From NCBI GenBank assembly GCA_905250025.1, contig CAJNOJ010000079.1, positions 125,597 to 189,596 on the forward strand: DNA of 64,000 nt, written 5' to 3'. Below are positions 37,263-47,265 of this stretch, one piece after another (within the stretch, counting starts at the first letter, position 1; the number at the start of each line of letters is the position of its first letter). Source of the stretch: Adineta ricciae (lineage: Eukaryota; Rotifera; Eurotatoria; Adinetida; Adinetidae). A program made the translations under genes and the position numbers. Below the pieces are notes generated by a model, which saw only the letters and a program-made list of their open reading frames with translations, was not told the origin of the DNA and searched no databases.

Positions 37263-39150
37263 TCCTGTCTGCGTAACCGAACTGTTTTATTCAAAGTGAA
37301 TGTGTCTATAGCGCGTCTACCTCGACTCAACGAACAACACCGATAATAAGAGTAAGCAAACATACAACGAATCAAAAGATAAGAACAGTTAAAATAGAAT
37401 GATAAAAAAACAGAGGGAACAATCGCCGATTGATTATGGTGTTTTCACACGGTGACATTGTGAATGAGGTTATAAGGTTGGCGACATACAAAAGTGGAGC
37501 AAATTTTTTTTGTTGATTTTTTTTATTTGATATGATGCAGTTTGATGGGCCGAATCCGATTATGTATAATTTAGTTCTCTTTCTCGTAGGGAAGAGTCTT
37601 AGAAACATAAATTGTTTGCTTGCTAGCTTCCGTGTATGTCCGCAGGGTCAAAAAAACATTGAAAATCGATTCTTCCGAAAAGACATTTCCAGATGTATTT
37701 CGATGTGGAGACTTCGAATCTGATGTTATTTTTTTGAGAATGGAAAAAAATTTTTTCAAACCAAGGATACCAATTTTCAGAAAAACATTTATAACTTGTT
37801 TACGAGTTCGACCCTTTCTTGCTAAAGACGCTGAACAGAATCGTCTAGATGAACTTGGCAAAAAAAGAAAACGAGAATGTACCTCTTCCGCTTTTTGAAC
37901 GTGTATAAATCGATACACTGTTAAGATTTTAGTCTTATTACAAGCATATAAAATGTATTATCACTTTTCAAATTATCTTAAAATAATTATTCGTATATGT
38001 TCATTTTTTTACCTCTTTGTTTGCATTTATCTTAATTATTGTAATAATCGCTTCTTTTCTCTCATTGTGGCAGATATTTCCTATCGTGTTTTCTTATTTT
38101 CTTTTTTCATGTAATAACTCATAATCTACTTAATTGTATTGACACTTATTTAGAATGTCTGATTCTCAATTTGATATTCGGTATAAATATCTATTACTAC
38201 TTTCGTGAAAATATCTAATCTACACTAAAAATAAATTAATGTACACAATAATAGCTTTAAAGTGTAATATCTGAAAGCACGATTTCTACGAGAAAGAGCT
38301 GAGCGAGTCGCTAGACGAGCGTTACTTGTGACATAGAAAGTCGTCTTCGAGGAGAAATCTTCAAAATACTACAAAAAAGCGAGGTTTTCGAAAAATCGGG
38401 ATTTTCAATCGAAATTTGACAGTAGGGTTTTCAAAAAATATGTTATACCTTTGGAAGTTTCTGCTCCTGATTCAGCATCAAAAACTGATTCTAGGACACT
38501 ACTTTTTAGCAGTTCGACTCATGTCGTTGTCATTGAGAAAAATCAGTTTTGTTAATATGAGAACAAATTGAGTGCCTCTCATTAAAAATGCATCAACTCA
38601 TTTTCTAGTAAAGATATACATTTTTTTTCTTTCATCATTCGACTTCCTAGATGCCCTAGATATAATCTACGTATTGTTTTTCCTTCATCCACTTTCATTC
38701 CCAAGATTTCATCGTTTTCTCCACGCGTTCTATCGGATCTGTTTTTCTTTGATTTTTAACACTATTTTCGCTTTTATTTCTTCTTTTTGAGCATCTTCTA
38801 TGTTTATAATGATAAAGATCTTTCTAATGACTATTTCTTTCGAATACTTATTGACATATCCTTAGGGTGAACTGACACGGTAAATGTAGAGCGTCTACGT
38901 ACATTTAACACGCGTCTCTATGACGCATTTGTTTTTCGCTCGTGCACACATATCTGTCCGAGTGTTTTCGTTGTTCTCTCTCTGTCTCGTAGAGTGTGTT
39001 TCACAACCAAGATAGACAGAACGTTCTTCTTCTCTTTTGATTGTTAGCGTTTCGTTTTCCGTATGTTTTGTTTTCATCAATAAACAACAACAAAGTTGAA
39101 ACGCGTTTTCCTTCAAGCAAATCTGCATAGATTTACAGTAAACAATAAAA
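37263..39150. other. AT-rich intergenic, no supported gene
   Basis: About 1.9 kb. The two overlapping antisense frames at 37571-37918 (-) and 37620-37898 (+) mirror each other and match nothing I know. At 38285-38460 there is a block with alternating short A and T runs around TCGAAAAATCGGGATTTT, of a look common in small noncoding repeats. Around 38888-38912 there is an imperfect palindrome (AAATGTAGAGCGTCTAC followed by GTACATTT). Both may be mobile-element debris, given the transposase remnant next door. Confidence 0.4.
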
Positions 39151-39460
39151 TCAGCCATCTAGCCTGGCATTAGTGACTTGACGATGTGAAATCACGTTAG
39201 CTTTGCATATGGAACTGAAATACATTTTCAGTACATCTTCATATGAGGCACTACGTTCATATGCGATCAAAGTACGCCAAAATCTTCTGATATGTTTAAG
39301 AGAAACATTTTTCTCAATAAAATTCGTTCTGGATTTTTTAACTAACTTGAGCATTGCAGGAAAGGTTTGATCCGTTCGACGTCTGATATACTGCTTCAAA
39401 TGCGCCCATAGTCCTTCTGTTGGATTCAACTCGCTTTTGCCTGTCGCCAACCTTACATCT
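39151..39460 (-). pseudogene. Tc1/IS630-type DDE transposase remnant
   Basis: The minus-strand frame carries SELNPTEGLWAHLKQYIRRR, the last part of a DDE_3-type catalytic core: in Tc1/mariner/IS630 transposases the form is SPELNPIE-W-LK, with the final acidic residue in NPTE. The helical tail follows for about 80 residues to 39151. Nothing recognisable lies upstream: the frame runs within a few codons into a (GA)n tract. The DNA-binding and first two catalytic blocks are gone, so this is a dead 3' fragment. I could not identify terminal inverted repeats. Confidence 0.65.
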
Positions 39461-39463
39461 ATA

Positions 39464-39491
39464 AGAGAGAGAGAGAGAGAGAGAGAGAGAT
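39464..39491. repeat. (AG)n microsatellite
   Basis: About 14 uninterrupted AG units directly at the broken edge of the transposase remnant. Confidence 0.9.
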
Positions 39492-39678
39492 GTAGATGGA
39501 AGAACGCTTCCATCCTTCACTAGTGTGCGCCTTTACGAAGAGGCTCTATTCACACTCTTACATTTCGTCGTTCTGTCCTTATTACCATGTGTGTTAATCG
39601 TCATTCCAACCAGTACTTTCTCTGCTCCTTATTTCCGTCCTCTATTTAAATCAACAACATTGTTTGTGCTGAACATCA

Positions 39679-40599
39679 ATGACAGATACAAAACCGAATG
39701 TTATATTCGTCATCGGCGCGCCCGGATCTGGTATGTATCGTATTCACTGGACGATGAATTTAATCTTTTTCCTCTTCTAGGTAAAGGTACACAATGTAAA
39801 CGAATTGTCAAAGTAAATCTAATGGTGACATGTCTTGATTAGGATCATTTCCTCTTACTCGCTGTAGAACTTTGATTACGTTCATCTATCAGTTGGTGAT
39901 CTTCTCCGAAAAGAAGCCGAGAAATCTGATACCAATTTGGGCAAACAACTGCTAGATCACATGAAAAATGGTTCTCTCGCTTCGACAGAACTTGTTTGCA
40001 AATTATTGGATGAAGTATGTCTATATACGTACATGATTATGTTCAACCTCTCACTGGTCTCTTTGTTAAACAAAGACAATGAAGAAGGAAAACAAAAGAA
40101 ACTATCTAATTGATGGATTTCCAAGGGATAAGCAGAACGTGGATGGATGGGACAAGGCAATGAATGATAAAATAAATCTTCAGTGTGTGTTAGTTTTTGA
40201 TTGTGATGAAAAGGTACGAAGAAAAAATGTTTGCGATGCTATTTGTTCTTTTGATGTGCCTATTATCGATATCTAGACTAGTACCACTCGATGTCTCGAA
40301 CGTGGTAAGAGCAGCGGACGGGCAGATGACAATGAAGAAAGTTTGAAAAAACGGTGATTTTTATGAAAAGATGGTGAAGTTCTCTTATTCTTAAAATATT
40401 TTAGCCTAGTCACCTACAATGAATCGACTCGGCCAATAATTGAATTGTATGAAAAAGAAAATTTAGCCCATAAGATTGATGCTTCGAAAGATGTCGATCA
40501 GGTTTGGAAGATGAAATTTTCTCTTCTATTACATAAACCAAATATTTCCTTATCTAGATCTTTGAAGATGTTCAAAACATAATGAAGAATCTCAAATGA
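39679..40599 (+). CDS. CMPK1: UMP-CMP kinase
   Basis: Seven exons (39679-39730, 39781-39812, 39868-40014, 40076-40213, 40277-40353, 40405-40501, 40558-40599), all with GT..AG introns of 50-63 bp and consistent phase, sum to 585 bp and 194 residues, close to the human enzyme's 196. It phosphorylates UMP, CMP and dCMP with ATP in pyrimidine nucleotide synthesis in the cytosol. Seen: the P-loop GAPGSGKGTQ split by intron 1, the NMP-binding segment HLSVGDLLRKEA, the IDGFPRDKQN block, and the LID-type RCLERGKSSGRADDNEES, which is diagnostic for UMP-CMP kinase rather than adenylate kinase. It is a conserved housekeeping gene and a good internal check on intron size in this genome. Confidence 0.95.
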
Positions 40600-40852
40600 A
40601 CAGTTCCATTATCATAATTTGGTTTTCGTTTTAGTGGTGAATGCTTTTATATGCATTATTATATTTATCATCGTAATCTAGCAGTTGTTCTTATTTGTAA
40701 ATCATTAACTAAATAATTATCTCTTTATCGTCGAAACACAGTCTATCCTATTATTTCATGTCAACAGAAAACATAGAAGATACATGTTATCTTCATAAAT
40801 AAAAGACAAGTCATCTGAGTGAAATAAACTGCAAAGATAGGATACACGTGCA

Positions 40853-41713
40853 ATGTTGTCGATCATCTTCGTTTATATTTACTTCCTCACGTTTCTTTCT
40901 TCCACTGTCCAACACCGCTGTCTTGAGTTTTGCGACGTATACCTAAGCTTTAACGAAACACTCGATGTCATCTCGTCTGCTTGCGATAAAACATTTGAAT
41001 CTGGCGAGTGTTTCACTGAACTTAGCTTTGATTACGTATCAAAATTGATACACATCAAATTCGGGGAGCAAAGTGTTGTTAGTGCAAATGCAACATCGGA
41101 CGATTATTATCTATCCCATGAGACGGAACTGTGGCATGAAACATTCAATGTGCAATGGACTATATTCAAACATAAATGTTACAATGAAGACACCTGTGAT
41201 TTAAAATACGTTAATACGAAAATACTCGAAATGCGCAAATTAACTTGGAATTTTGCTGAATTTCAACAGAAACTATATTCGGCATTGTTCACACCTGACT
41301 CAACTTTGGACACCATTCGGTGTGCGTCAACAGATGGTCAACCAGCAACGTGTTCTGACGGAATCAAGTCCTGCAGTCTAAACATGGACAATCTTCGTTT
41401 CAATAACACACAAAGAGGTTGTTCGTCGCACAGCGATGATCACACACGAAAACAATTGGGAATCAAAGAGGAAACAGCGTACTTTCTCAATGGTAAAGAA
41501 GATGCTCGACAAAGTCTAGTTGAATATGTTTGTAATCATGATTTATGTAACGAACGAGATCCATATCATATTGTCATGAAACTATTGATCGAATACAATC
41601 TATTACGTCCAGATACACCAATAGAACCTCCGTTTTCGATGTCCAGTTTGAATCAACCAGTGAAGAAAACATTATTTTTCTCTCTTTTTCTCGTTCTATT
41701 TTATATTTCATAA
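40853..41713 (+). CDS. Ly6/uPAR-like secreted or GPI-anchored protein
   Basis: A single-exon 286-residue protein. It begins with a signal peptide (MLSIIFVYIYFLTFLSSTVQ) and has about 14 cysteines in the ectodomain. The segment CNHDLCNE near residue 230 is the typical closing motif of a three-finger (Ly6/uPAR) domain. An upstream CASTDGQPATCSDGIKSC and several N-glycosylation sites (NET, NAT, NNT) are also seen. The extreme C-terminus is hydrophobic (TLFFSLFLVLFYIS) with no following polar residues, as in GPI-anchored proteins. I do not recognise a specific family; cell-surface location is inferred. Confidence 0.7.
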   Translation: MLSIIFVYIYFLTFLSSTVQHRCLEFCDVYLSFNETLDVISSACDKTFESGECFTELSFDYVSKLIHIKFGEQSVVSANATSDDYYLSHETELWHETFNVQWTIFKHKCYNEDTCDLKYVNTKILEMRKLTWNFAEFQQKLYSALFTPDSTLDTIRCASTDGQPATCSDGIKSCSLNMDNLRFNNTQRGCSSHSDDHTRKQLGIKEETAYFLNGKEDARQSLVEYVCNHDLCNERDPYHIVMKLLIEYNLLRPDTPIEPPFSMSSLNQPVKKTLFFSLFLVLFYIS

Positions 41714-41884
41714 GAAGATTTTCATAACAAAAAGAACATACTGAAATTCACTCTCATATCGAGTATCACCATGTCGTCACTATTTGTCTAGTGGTATTGC
41801 ACCACTGACAATGGAAAAAGCCTTGCTGGCGAGTATAAAAACAGGCAATTTTTTCATTCAAACTTGATCATCTACCGACGTGCG

Positions 41885-43762
41885 ATGCCTTTCGAATCTC
41901 TTCCAGACGAATTATTACTAATCATCTTTAGTCATCTCCACCAGATCGATGTGATCCGAACATTTACAAATCTCAATCAAAGATTTCAGCGAATGATCAT
42001 CCCATTTGCATCTGCCATTGATCTGACATATCGAAATATGCCATCCTATCGACTCTATCAATCATTTTGTCAAGACGTTCTTCCATTGCATGGATCAAAT
42101 ATTCGATCACTCAGACTAGCTGGAAATCAACAACTGTATTTCATTCAACCGCAACTGCATCGGTTAACGAATCTACAGTCTCTAACACTGATTGGAGAAA
42201 GATCGTATGATATCAATCAGTTCGTCATAGAAAAACAATTTCTCATTGATATTCTGTCAACTTCGTCTTGTCTATCAGAGTTAATAATCTTTCCAGCAAA
42301 ACAAAACGTATTACATACAATTGCATCTCACCCATCACCTAATTTATCCACATTGACTTTACTATTTTATAACGATATACCAAACTTTACACTTACTGCA
42401 TCATTATTAGTTATCAAACGACTGTATATTAATCTTTGGTCACTCAAAGCAGTTAAACAACTATTGAGAATACTGCCCAGTATTGAACAATTGTATTTAT
42501 CACTACTTCGTTTCAAAGACTCCACAAATTGTCATCTCATTGAAGTTCCACCAAAACTAACAAAATTACATCTCGAAATCAACGGATTTTTCTATTCGCG
42601 ATATGGACCACGATCTGACTACATCCATCAATTCCTAAATGCTTTCAAAGACTGCATATATTCATTAGATCTCATATTCATCAACGCACTTCGCGAATTT
42701 TCGATCTATAATCGATTTCAAAGTCTGACAAAAGACTTCGTTAGACTTCAATCATTTCAATATTATTTACAAACTCAGTACCAACCGCATTTTCCCCATT
42801 TGTTTTCAAATGTTGAGCAATTACAAAATTCGACGTATATTCTTTATACTCTNTTCCTAAATGCTTTCAAAGACTGCATATATTCATTAGATCTCATATT
42901 CATCAACGCACTTCGCGAATTTTCGATCTATAATCGATTTCAAAGTCTGACAAAAGACTTCGTTAGACTTCAATCATTTCAATATTATTTACAAACTCAG
43001 TACCAACCGCATTTTCCCCATTTGTTTTCAAATGTTGAGCAATTACAAAATTCGACGTATATTCTTTATACTCTTCCACGACTTCAACCATTCGATACTG
43101 TATCTAATCGAACATCAGTGTATCATGACATGGATTATAACCCGAATCAGACGTTCGTGTATAATAATAAATGTCCTCTCGTAAGTCATTATTTTGGCGA
43201 TGGTTCTTTATTGACACCGACGTTAGATGAACAGTTTGAACTTGTTAATGTGCACCAGATAAAAATCTGGGGTGTCAGAAATATACGAAGTAGTCTGTCT
43301 GAGTTGTTCACGAGAGTAATCATGAAGTCGTCGAGCCTGACGGATATGCACATCGGCGAACCGGCAAATGTTTGCATTCAAATCCTTCACAACGTCTCAG
43401 TCAGGCAGAGAAAGCAAATTATCTATCTAGATTTGTATTACTATAGCTACTTTGATTGGCGCAAGTCAGTTTCTGTTTTATCAGACATGTTACCAAATTT
43501 GAAGATACTTGGACTTACGCTACGATCACACCGCATTCACCTTAAGCGCTTCCACGTCGCTAGTATTATTGAAGACCTTCGAATGTATTGTCGTACACTG
43601 TCGGTGCTTATGCTGGAACTACGGAAATCGGATGAAGAGTTTAAATCGAACTTCAAGCGCATCAAAACAGAACTGTATGAACTGAGCGTACGAACAATGG
43701 AAACTCGACCGTTGTGTTACACAAAAAACGACGACAGTGACAGTCTCTTGATATGGCTTTGA
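41885..43762 (+). CDS. F-box protein with degenerate leucine-rich repeats
   Basis: The N-terminus (MPFESLPDELLLIIFSHLHQ) is an F-box, which binds Skp1 in SCF ubiquitin ligases. The rest is LRR-like, with repeated patterns such as IRSLRLAGN, LQSLTLIG and TKLHLEING, the substrate-receptor part. I start at 41885 rather than the ATG at 41864 because the F-box begins there. As given, the frame codes 625 residues, but bases 42632-42852 are repeated at 42854-43074 around an N. The repeat plus N is 222 bp (74 codons), so the frame survives by chance; the real protein should be about 551 residues. Such F-box genes are numerous in bdelloids. Target unknown. Confidence 0.8.
   Translation: MPFESLPDELLLIIFSHLHQIDVIRTFTNLNQRFQRMIIPFASAIDLTYRNMPSYRLYQSFCQDVLPLHGSNIRSLRLAGNQQLYFIQPQLHRLTNLQSLTLIGERSYDINQFVIEKQFLIDILSTSSCLSELIIFPAKQNVLHTIASHPSPNLSTLTLLFYNDIPNFTLTASLLVIKRLYINLWSLKAVKQLLRILPSIEQLYLSLLRFKDSTNCHLIEVPPKLTKLHLEINGFFYSRYGPRSDYIHQFLNAFKDCIYSLDLIFINALREFSIYNRFQSLTKDFVRLQSFQYYLQTQYQPHFPHLFSNVEQLQNSTYILYTXFLNAFKDCIYSLDLIFINALREFSIYNRFQSLTKDFVRLQSFQYYLQTQYQPHFPHLFSNVEQLQNSTYILYTLPRLQPFDTVSNRTSVYHDMDYNPNQTFVYNNKCPLVSHYFGDGSLLTPTLDEQFELVNVHQIKIWGVRNIRSSLSELFTRVIMKSSSLTDMHIGEPANVCIQILHNVSVRQRKQIIYLDLYYYSYFDWRKSVSVLSDMLPNLKILGLTLRSHRIHLKRFHVASIIEDLRMYCRTLSVLMLELRKSDEEFKSNFKRIKTELYELSVRTMETRPLCYTKNDDSDSLLIWL
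42632..43074. repeat. 221-bp direct repeat around a single N (assembly artefact)
   Basis: Bases 42632-42852 and 42854-43074 read the same, joined by one N at 42853. I saw no mismatch. This looks like an unmerged contig overlap inside the F-box gene, not a real tandem duplication. Confidence 0.9.
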
Positions 43763-44196
43763 TGATCGAGTACGAACTGTTTAATTTGTTTATTCTAATT
43801 GTTAAAGTTATCAATGTTGAATCATGTTCGAAAAATAATTACATGAAAACTATTGCTGATTGATTTATCTCTGATTTGATGAAATTGATTGATCAGGAAA
43901 TCTATAGGTGTGAATGAACTGAACCCTTTCTTAGTAAAAGAATGTCAAGGACTTTTACAATAATAATAGAAAAGTACAGATCGCAAATGAGCGTATGCTG
44001 AGGGACGTAATATCCATCTCGGTGTTACGATTGTATATACCAGTAGTATATATGAGCGAAAGCTCGATTGCATTTACTCCATTAGTGAACGAATGTTGTA
44101 TACGATCGTAATGTACCAAATACAGGTATATATGATCGTTTTGTATGTCATCGCCGCCTACACATATGTTCACTTGAGTAATCGATCACGACAAAC
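43763..44196. other. intergenic
   Basis: Short noncoding stretch between two same-strand genes. A minus-strand frame at 43955-44173 looks like chance. Nothing else is seen. Confidence 0.5.
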
Positions 44197-46031
44197 ATGG
44201 TGACATTCAATTCAGAATTAATTGTTAACCTAGTTCTGTTTTTATCGCAAATTCATTTGGTAATAGCGACTTTCGATATCAATTCTAGCTTCTCACGACA
44301 AAACAATGATCAGCTATATACTTGCCTTTCGTCATCACTATCAACCTTCGTGCGTTGTATTTATCCATGTAGAACTCCTAGCAATCAAAACAGTCACTTA
44401 TATTCATGTGAAAACTTTGATGTTCATAACCTAGCAAGTATGCACGGATCTCGGATTTTACATTCGCCAGCTGTTGTTGTTTATGCTATGACAACTTGGG
44501 ACGTACAAAACATTGTCAAATGTGCAACAAAATTGAATTACGTGGTAAATCCATTGAGTGGAGGACATAGCTATGAAGGGTACAGTTTAGGTTCAGTACC
44601 AAATAATATCATCATCAACTTCGGAAAACTCAATCATATTCATGTTAATGTGCATGATAAAATTGTGAAGATTGGGCCAGGTGCAAGACTTGGACCGATA
44701 TACTATAAATTATATCAGCATGAGAAGCATACAATCCCAGGTGGATCTTGTCCATGGGTCGGAATTGGTGGTCTAGCTCTCNGAGGACATAGCTATGAAG
44801 GGTACAGTTTAGGTTCAGTACCAAATAATATCATCATCAACTTCGGAAAACTCAATCATATTCATGTTAATGTGCATGATAAAATTGTGAAGATTGGGCC
44901 AGGTGCAAGACTTGGACCGATATACTATAAATTATATCAGCATGAGAAGCATACAATCCCAGGTGGATCTTGTCCATGGGTCGGAATTGGTGGTCTAGCT
45001 CTCGGAGGTGGTTATGGACTACTTGCTCGATTGCACGGATTATTAGTTGATCACGTTTTAGAGATGAAAGTAGTCAATGCTCAAGGTAAGGATAAATATT
45101 ATACATCATTAGAATCGATAGAGGATTTTGTTTTCGAGGTGATCTATTGGCAATTAGTGCTAGCCATGAATCAGACTTATTTTGGGCTCTACGCGGTGCT
45201 GGCGGAGGTTCCTTTGCCATTGTTACTGAATTCACGCTTCGATTAGTTCGAGCCCCATTATTAGTGACAAGATTAAAGGCTGTCTGGCATCCGAATGCAA
45301 CCAAAGCTGTCATGAAGCGTTATCAACTATTGATGTTTAACACCAGTCTATCAAATTTCAGTAATAACATTTTCTTACAGATGTCGGTCATGAAAGAACA
45401 GATTACAATATCGATTACTCATTACGGTCCTGCAATTCGCGAGTTTAACAGAACTGTTTCATTGATGCTAGCAACATTACCAACGCCAAAGACTACTAAC
45501 ACCTATCAACAAGATTGGCTAAGTTTCGTTTATGATCTGTCAGATATTGCCGATGCTGATCATAATTATCGAAAACTATTGTTGGAAAATGCAACACTTC
45601 CAACATATGAATTTAAATCAAAACATCTGTATTTCGATAAACCGATCAGTGATCATAGTATCGATCAATTAACACGTCATCTTTCTCTGGGTAGCGGTCG
45701 ACTCTGTCTGGAATTCAATCCTTGGGATGGATATATCAATACAATTCCAATCGATGCGACAGCATTTCGTCATCGTCAGTATAAATTTGGTATCCAATTC
45801 ACGGATTATTGGAACCATACATATGATGAGCAACGACAGATAAATTGGCTCGAACGGATCTATACATCTGTTCACAATGATTCAACGAAACATTCCTATG
45901 TAAACTATATCGACAGAGATGTTCCTAACTGGATGAACGTCTATTACGGTTCGCATAAACAACGCTTAAGAAAAATTAAACAGATATATGACAAAGATAA
46001 TCGATTTTATTTTGAAAGATCAGTGTTATAA
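44197..46031 (+). CDS. secreted FAD-dependent oxidase, berberine-bridge-enzyme (BBE) type
   Basis: Two exons (44197-45085 and 45139-46031) with a 53-bp intron; phase 1 is restored as AQG-DLLAIS. An N-terminal signal peptide is followed by a PCMH-type FAD domain. Both covalent-flavin residues of the family are present: His in SGGHSYEGYS and Cys in GGSCPWVGIGG, implying bicovalent FAD. Also seen are LGGGYGLLARLHGLLVDHVL, SHESDLFWALRGAGGGSFAI and the BBE C-terminal block (YVNYIDRDVPNW, YYGSHKQRLRKIKQIYD). BBE-like enzymes oxidise alkaloids, carbohydrates or alcohols in plants, fungi and bacteria, so acquisition by horizontal transfer is likely. A 221-bp repeat around the N at 44782 duplicates the FAD-loop region; without it the protein is about 519 residues, the usual family length. 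Substrate unknown. Confidence 0.9.
44561..45003. repeat. 221-bp direct repeat around a single N (assembly artefact)
   Basis: Bases 44561-44781 are repeated at 44783-45003 around one N at 44782. The repeat begins and ends inside the FAD-binding domain, giving two flavin His and two flavin Cys in one domain, which is not structurally sensible. It is an unmerged contig overlap. Confidence 0.92.
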
Positions 46032-46334
46032 AGTGAAATAAATCTTCCAATTATTTTGGGAACCATTGACTAGAAATGATACTGCATGAGAACATAGAGC
46101 ATAGTGAAGTTATGCTCTATATGCGATATGAAAGCGTGAAGAACTACAATGAATGATGGGATATCATTCACTATTCGTCTGGATTTGTGTGTAAGATATG
46201 GATGATTGCATTTACGTTGTGCGTATATTGGTATAGATATGCTCTCTTTCCTTCATATAGACACACATACACGTTATTTACCGCGTAACGTACGTTGTGT
46301 TGTGTTGTTGCTTTTCGTACATAACGGTGATCAA
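46032..46334. other. intergenic
   Basis: A 300-bp spacer between two same-strand genes. The lectin frame is open back to 46206, but that part does not look like lectin or a clean signal peptide. Confidence 0.5.
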
Positions 46335-47132
46335 ATGAGTTTCGATGGGAAATCAAGTCTTTTGAACGGAGAAGAGCTGCACGTTGGCGAACGATTGACA
46401 TCACCGGATGAGAAAATCTACCTGATATTGCAAACCGACGGTCATCTAGCGATTTTCCGTAAAGATGATCCCAATCAAGCACTGTGGAAATCGACAATCG
46501 ATTCAAAACTATCGAACATTCAAGGACCATTTGTATTGAAAATGCAAGAAAATAATGACGCTGTTGTTTATGATGGAAAAGGTCAAACAATTTGGCATAC
46601 TGCCACTCGCTGTCCCGATTTTCCTGGTCTGTTTCACTTAGAAATCGACGACGACGAAGGTTGTTATGTTCGCGGCCGAAAAAACGAAATTGTTTGGACA
46701 TCCTATACAGGTATTCGTTGTTTTCAAGAAGGAAAAGAAGGCATGTCTGTACTTGACAAAGGACAAGATTTATATACAAATCAATGTCTCGTATCACCAA
46801 ACGAAAAGGTTGCTCTCATGGTAGAATTAGACGGTCGTATTGCATTGTATAAAAGAGATAACTATGGTGAACCAACATGGCAATCGACAATTACTCCGAC
46901 AGTATCGAGTATAGAAGAGCCTTTTGTATTCAAAATCACTGATGATAATAATATCGCTGTCTACGATATAAAAGGGCAACTTATTTGGAAAACGAACGTG
47001 TCATGTCTCGATGGTGATAGTCGTTTAGTTCTCGAGGATGATGGTCGTTTGCTATTACACGCGAAAGATGATGCAAATATACACATTTGGTCAATGAAAG
47101 ATGGTAGTATAGTACACTACAAATCAGTTTAG
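46335..47132 (+). CDS. tandem bulb-type (B-type) mannose lectin protein
   Basis: From the ATG at 46335 the frame codes 265 residues; a start at 46206 would add 43 residues of uncertain value. Two B-lectin domains are seen: residues about 12-125 (LHVGERLTSPDEKIYLILQT, then ALWKST, VVYDGKGQTIW) and about 140-262 (YTNQCLVSPNEKVALMVE, then TWQST, AVYDIKGQLIWKT). The alternating LxLQxDGxLAIF-like strands are those of the beta-prism II fold of monocot mannose-binding lectins, also found in fungi, some bacteria and a few animals. The QxDxNxVxY sugar-binding signature is degenerate (for example LQTDGHLAIF), so sugar binding is uncertain. Convergent with the following F-box gene. Confidence 0.8.
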   Translation: MSFDGKSSLLNGEELHVGERLTSPDEKIYLILQTDGHLAIFRKDDPNQALWKSTIDSKLSNIQGPFVLKMQENNDAVVYDGKGQTIWHTATRCPDFPGLFHLEIDDDEGCYVRGRKNEIVWTSYTGIRCFQEGKEGMSVLDKGQDLYTNQCLVSPNEKVALMVELDGRIALYKRDNYGEPTWQSTITPTVSSIEEPFVFKITDDNNIAVYDIKGQLIWKTNVSCLDGDSRLVLEDDGRLLLHAKDDANIHIWSMKDGSIVHYKSV

Positions 47133-47265
47133 GAATGATTTTATCAGCTAGATGTGTGCTAATCGAAACTAAACTTTTGTTTTCATAGTGTTTTCTGTAT
47201 ATGCTATCAAATCTGATGAATTGTATAATAAAAAGATATCTTCCGATAAAAAAAACGGATTGTAG

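Noticed and set aside
37571-37918. Overlapping antisense ORFs of 92 and 115 codons
   Set aside because: They mirror each other, have low-complexity composition and match no family I know; probably chance open frames.
42632-45003. Real internal domain duplication in the F-box and oxidase genes
   Set aside because: Both have a single N at the exact join, the same 221-bp length, and break domain architecture; assembly overlap is the simpler reading.
46171-46800. 209-codon minus-strand ORF over the lectin gene
   Set aside because: Antisense shadow; the plus strand shows two clear B-lectin domains.
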